Assembly (NCBI GenBank): GCA_041485285.1
Contig: JBGPJF010000088.1
Coordinates: forward strand, 1-8,471
Length of the DNA: 8,471 nucleotides
Reading direction: 5' to 3'
Origin: DATEUP01 sp041485285
Lineage (GTDB): Archaea; Thermoplasmatota; DTKX01; DATEUP01
A program made the position numbers and the translations under genes. This document shows, piece after piece, positions 6,477-8,471 of the stretch; position 1 is the stretch's first letter, and every line of letters begins with the position of its first letter. The notes beneath the pieces were generated by a model. That model ran no database searches. It was not told the DNA's origin and saw only the letters and a list, made by a program, of their open reading frames with translations.

Positions 6477-6563
6477 TTGTCCAGTAGACGTTTTTTCCGC
6501 GCGCTTGCGGCGGCCGCCGTTGTGGGCGCCCTTCTGGGGGGGATCCTGCCCAGCACCGACGCG
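6477..6563 (+). other. Signal peptide, Tat-like
   Basis: Residues 1-29 begin MSSRRFFRAL, matching the twin-arginine pattern S-R-R-x-F except that R replaces the usual Leu after the Phe. A hydrophobic core follows (LAAAAVVGALLGGIL, 10-24), then a polar stretch and a likely cleavage after A29 (T27-D-A), though one residue later is also possible. Export by the Tat route is suggested, which would mean folding before export. Sec export remains possible because the core is also adequate for Sec. Confidence 0.65.
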
Positions 6564-8471
6564 GCCTCCCAGATTGCGCCTGCCATCACGACGCCGCCGT
6601 TTGCGTTCCCCTTGCTTGAGGGTCCGCAAATGAAGGTGGAAATCGGCTACGGAGGCCCGAGCGGCGACGCAACCTCCTATTGGGGAAACCAGCCGGCGCT
6701 GGCCAACTTCTCCGTGTGGTGGTGGGACACCGGGCCGGCCACCCAGGCGCGTGTTTTCCTCGACGGCGTCGGCCACGCGATGACCCCCGCGCCCATCGGG
6801 GACGGCGACGACACCAACGGCACCCTCTACGTGGCGAAGGCCTCAATCGCGGCGATGGGAGTCGGGGACCATGCGTACTACTTTGACTTCACCGGCCCGA
6901 GCGGCAGTTACCGCCTCCCCGACTCGGGCACCTTCGGAAACCTCACCCTTGACCGCGCCGACCGATTCCTCTCGAGCGGGTTGATCGGGCTCGGCAAGCA
7001 GATCAACCTCTCGTACCGGGCCACCACGATCCCGACGCTGCGCGAGGCAATCAACCGGACGCTCTTCTCGCTCGACCAGCAAGTGGACACCCACTGGGAC
7101 GCGGTCGACGGCTACCCCTACGCGGACCACAACCACTACATCATCGAGCCCGTCGCGGCCACCTGGAGCGGCAAGGAGGCGTTCGTGACCGCAACCGGCG
7201 CGTCGCGGGTGCGCTTCGGGGATGTCGGCGCCTTCCCGGGCAACAGCGTGCCGGCCATCAAGCAGACCCTCATGGCGCGCGGCGCGCTGCTTGCGACCGG
7301 CCTGTTCAACGAGAGCGACCTGCTTGTTTACACCGAGGCTATGGTAATGAACATCACGCCCTACGAGCACCCCTTCTTGCGCGTGCGCCTGAACGACGCC
7401 TCCGAAGTCATCGGCGACGGCCCCGTCGACGGAGATGGCTGGATCGACATCGACCTCTGGGGTCTCCAGCTCTCCCCGCCCGTACCGTTCGGGAGCCACT
7501 TCGGCGAGGACTATGACGGATCGGACGACGCCCTCTGGGGCGGCAAAATCGGGTGGCCCCCGTCGGCGGCGGACGCGAACTCCGCGTACGTGCTTGCCCC
7601 GTACATCGGCCGCGGCAACATCACGGCCCCCGACGGCTCCAGCCTGCCCTACTTTGAGTGGCAGTCGACGGTCATTGCCAACACGACCTCCCCGCACATG
7701 TACGCGACCTATTGGTTGGACGACGCCGTCCTCTTCGACGCGCTGCCCTCCACCCAGTCGGTGGGCGTCGACCTGAGCTACGAGTGGACCATCCTCACCA
7801 CCACGGGGAGCGCCAACGCGCCGGTCTGGACGCAGACCCTCAACGCGGTCAACCAGTACAACGCAACACTCACCGTGCGGGACACGTTCGGGGACGAGGA
7901 CTCGCTGCTCCTCTCCTTCTACCTCCACGGCCGCACGAAGACGACGCTCCCGATCCCCGACATCGCATTCCCCGAGGACGGCCGCTACGCGATGGACCTT
8001 CGCGTGTTCTTCGGCGATGCCGACGGGTTCGGCACGATTCAGTTCACGTTCGCCGTTGACCCCGTGGGCACGGTTGCGGTGGAAAGGTTCCCGGCCAACG
8101 CCCCAACGATCAACCTGACGGTGCCCCCCGACTGGTGCGGTCAAGCGCGGGTGACCTTCTCGGCGACCGACGGGACCTCGGGCACCGTGAGCCAGTCGTT
8201 CAACGTCACCGTCAACTGCGTCAACGACAACCCGCAGGTCTCGGGCCTGCCCACGGTCATTTACTTCCCGGAAGACAGCAACTATACCTTGGGGCCGATG
8301 CGTCAATATGTGCACGATGCAGACGGCGACACAATCACATGGTGGTTCGATGGCGCCTTGCCGATCACCGGGAGCTACGACCCGGCCACCGACCTGTTGG
8401 TCTTCACCGCGCCCGCGGACTGGAGCGGGCGCCCGTCCGCCTCCGGGAACATCTTTTTCACCGACGGGATC
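6477..8471 (+). CDS. Large exported surface protein with cadherin-like repeats (partial, 3' end missing)
   Basis: The frame is open from 6444 to the window end; 665 residues are visible. It has three parts. First, a twin-arginine-like signal peptide (residues 1 to ~29). Second, a long region, ~50-490, rich in Asp, Gly, Trp and Tyr. Its beginning (about 75-150: FLDG, GDHAYYFDF) resembles the beta-sandwich segments common in archaeal surface proteins; the rest I do not recognise. Third, two cadherin-like repeats from 498, with PEDG, DADG and NDNP signatures that may bind calcium. Thirteen N-x-S/T sequons are scattered after the signal, fitting a glycosylated cell-surface protein. The only cysteines are C554 and C581. 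The start is TTG: the sole candidate between the stop at 6441 and a GTG at 6522 that would remove the signal's arginines. It sits at leaderless distance from a good TATA box. No catalytic motif is seen. An adhesin, sheath or S-layer-associated role is plausible but inferred. Confidence 0.85.
   Translation, partial: MSSRRFFRALAAAAVVGALLGGILPSTDAASQIAPAITTPPFAFPLLEGPQMKVEIGYGGPSGDATSYWGNQPALANFSVWWWDTGPATQARVFLDGVGHAMTPAPIGDGDDTNGTLYVAKASIAAMGVGDHAYYFDFTGPSGSYRLPDSGTFGNLTLDRADRFLSSGLIGLGKQINLSYRATTIPTLREAINRTLFSLDQQVDTHWDAVDGYPYADHNHYIIEPVAATWSGKEAFVTATGASRVRFGDVGAFPGNSVPAIKQTLMARGALLATGLFNESDLLVYTEAMVMNITPYEHPFLRVRLNDASEVIGDGPVDGDGWIDIDLWGLQLSPPVPFGSHFGEDYDGSDDALWGGKIGWPPSAADANSAYVLAPYIGRGNITAPDGSSLPYFEWQSTVIANTTSPHMYATYWLDDAVLFDALPSTQSVGVDLSYEWTILTTTGSANAPVWTQTLNAVNQYNATLTVRDTFGDEDSLLLSFYLHGRTKTTLPIPDIAFPEDGRYAMDLRVFFGDADGFGTIQFTFAVDPVGTVAVERFPANAPTINLTVPPDWCGQARVTFSATDGTSGTVSQSFNVTVNCVNDNPQVSGLPTVIYFPEDSNYTLGPMRQYVHDADGDTITWWFDGALPITGSYDPATDLLVFTAPADWSGRPSASGNIFFTDGI
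7968..8471 (+). repeat. Two tandem cadherin-like (tandem-95 type) protein repeats
   Basis: The first unit starts at F498 (FPEDGRYAMDL, GDADG) and the second at F597 (FPEDSNYTLGP, DADGD), a period of 99 residues. Further matched pieces are TVPPDWCGQARVTFSATDG against TAPADWSGR followed by IFFTDG. The first unit ends FNVTVNCVNDNP, the usual junction in this repeat class. The second is cut by the window end. The units are alike in motif but diverged in sequence, so these are ancient domain repeats, not recent DNA duplications. More copies probably follow downstream. Confidence 0.7.

Noticed and set aside
6491..6496. Run of six T as a possible archaeal terminator
   Set aside because: It lies inside the exported-protein coding sequence, in its arginine-phenylalanine signal segment (RRFF), just after the promoter, and no upstream forward transcript would need to end there.
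6346..6633. 95-codon forward frame beginning upstream of the exported protein
   Set aside because: It spans the TATA box and the start of the exported-protein gene in a different phase and ends in Arg/Pro-rich low-complexity sequence. The signal-peptide frame is the better explanation.
6843..8315. 490-codon open frame on the reverse strand opposite the exported-protein gene
   Set aside because: The translation is Arg/Val/Gly-rich with no domain, no signal and no promoter. The forward strand carries a signal peptide and recognisable repeats with GC-rich third positions, which produce long antisense frames.

Overview
The window looks like a chromosomal segment of a GC-rich archaeon. Three things point to Archaea. 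The tRNA-guanine transglycosylase has the long archaeal TgtA architecture with a C-terminal PUA domain. The tyrosyl-tRNA synthetase and enolase have archaeal-type motifs. Several genes have a TATA-like box about 26 to 34 bases before the start codon, or a Shine-Dalgarno sequence matching the GGAGGTGAT type. A Thermoplasmatota-like lineage is possible, but this is a weak inference. I see no tRNA, rRNA, CRISPR array, insertion sequence or integrase.

Layout: (1) bases 1-215 hold the 3' end of a forward gene with a proline-rich linker and a terminal four-cysteine zinc ribbon. Its stop codon interlocks with the stop of the next gene. (2) 212-3281, reverse strand: a two-gene tRNA unit, tyrS followed by tgtA, 13 bases apart. 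(3) 3282-3410: a divergent regulatory region. (4) 3411-4640, forward: enolase. (5) 4684-4941, forward: an unrecognised 85-residue protein with one C-terminal membrane segment, probably leaderless with its own promoter. (6) 4943-6289, reverse: adenylosuccinate lyase (purB), whose stop lies one base from the previous stop. (7) 6290-6476: a second divergent promoter region. (8) 6477 to the window end, forward: the first 665 residues of a large exported surface protein. It has a Tat-like signal peptide, an unidentified middle region, many N-glycosylation sequons and the first two cadherin-like (tandem-95 type) repeats.

Most of the window is housekeeping: tRNA charging and archaeosine formation, glycolysis, and purine synthesis. 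The genes are tightly packed, with two convergent pairs that leave no spacer for a terminator. The least explained items are the exported protein, with its TTG start and an out-of-frame ATG just before it, and the small membrane protein. I do not see strong evidence of a new multi-gene system in this window. Many long open frames antisense to the real genes arise from the GC-rich codon bias and are not annotated.
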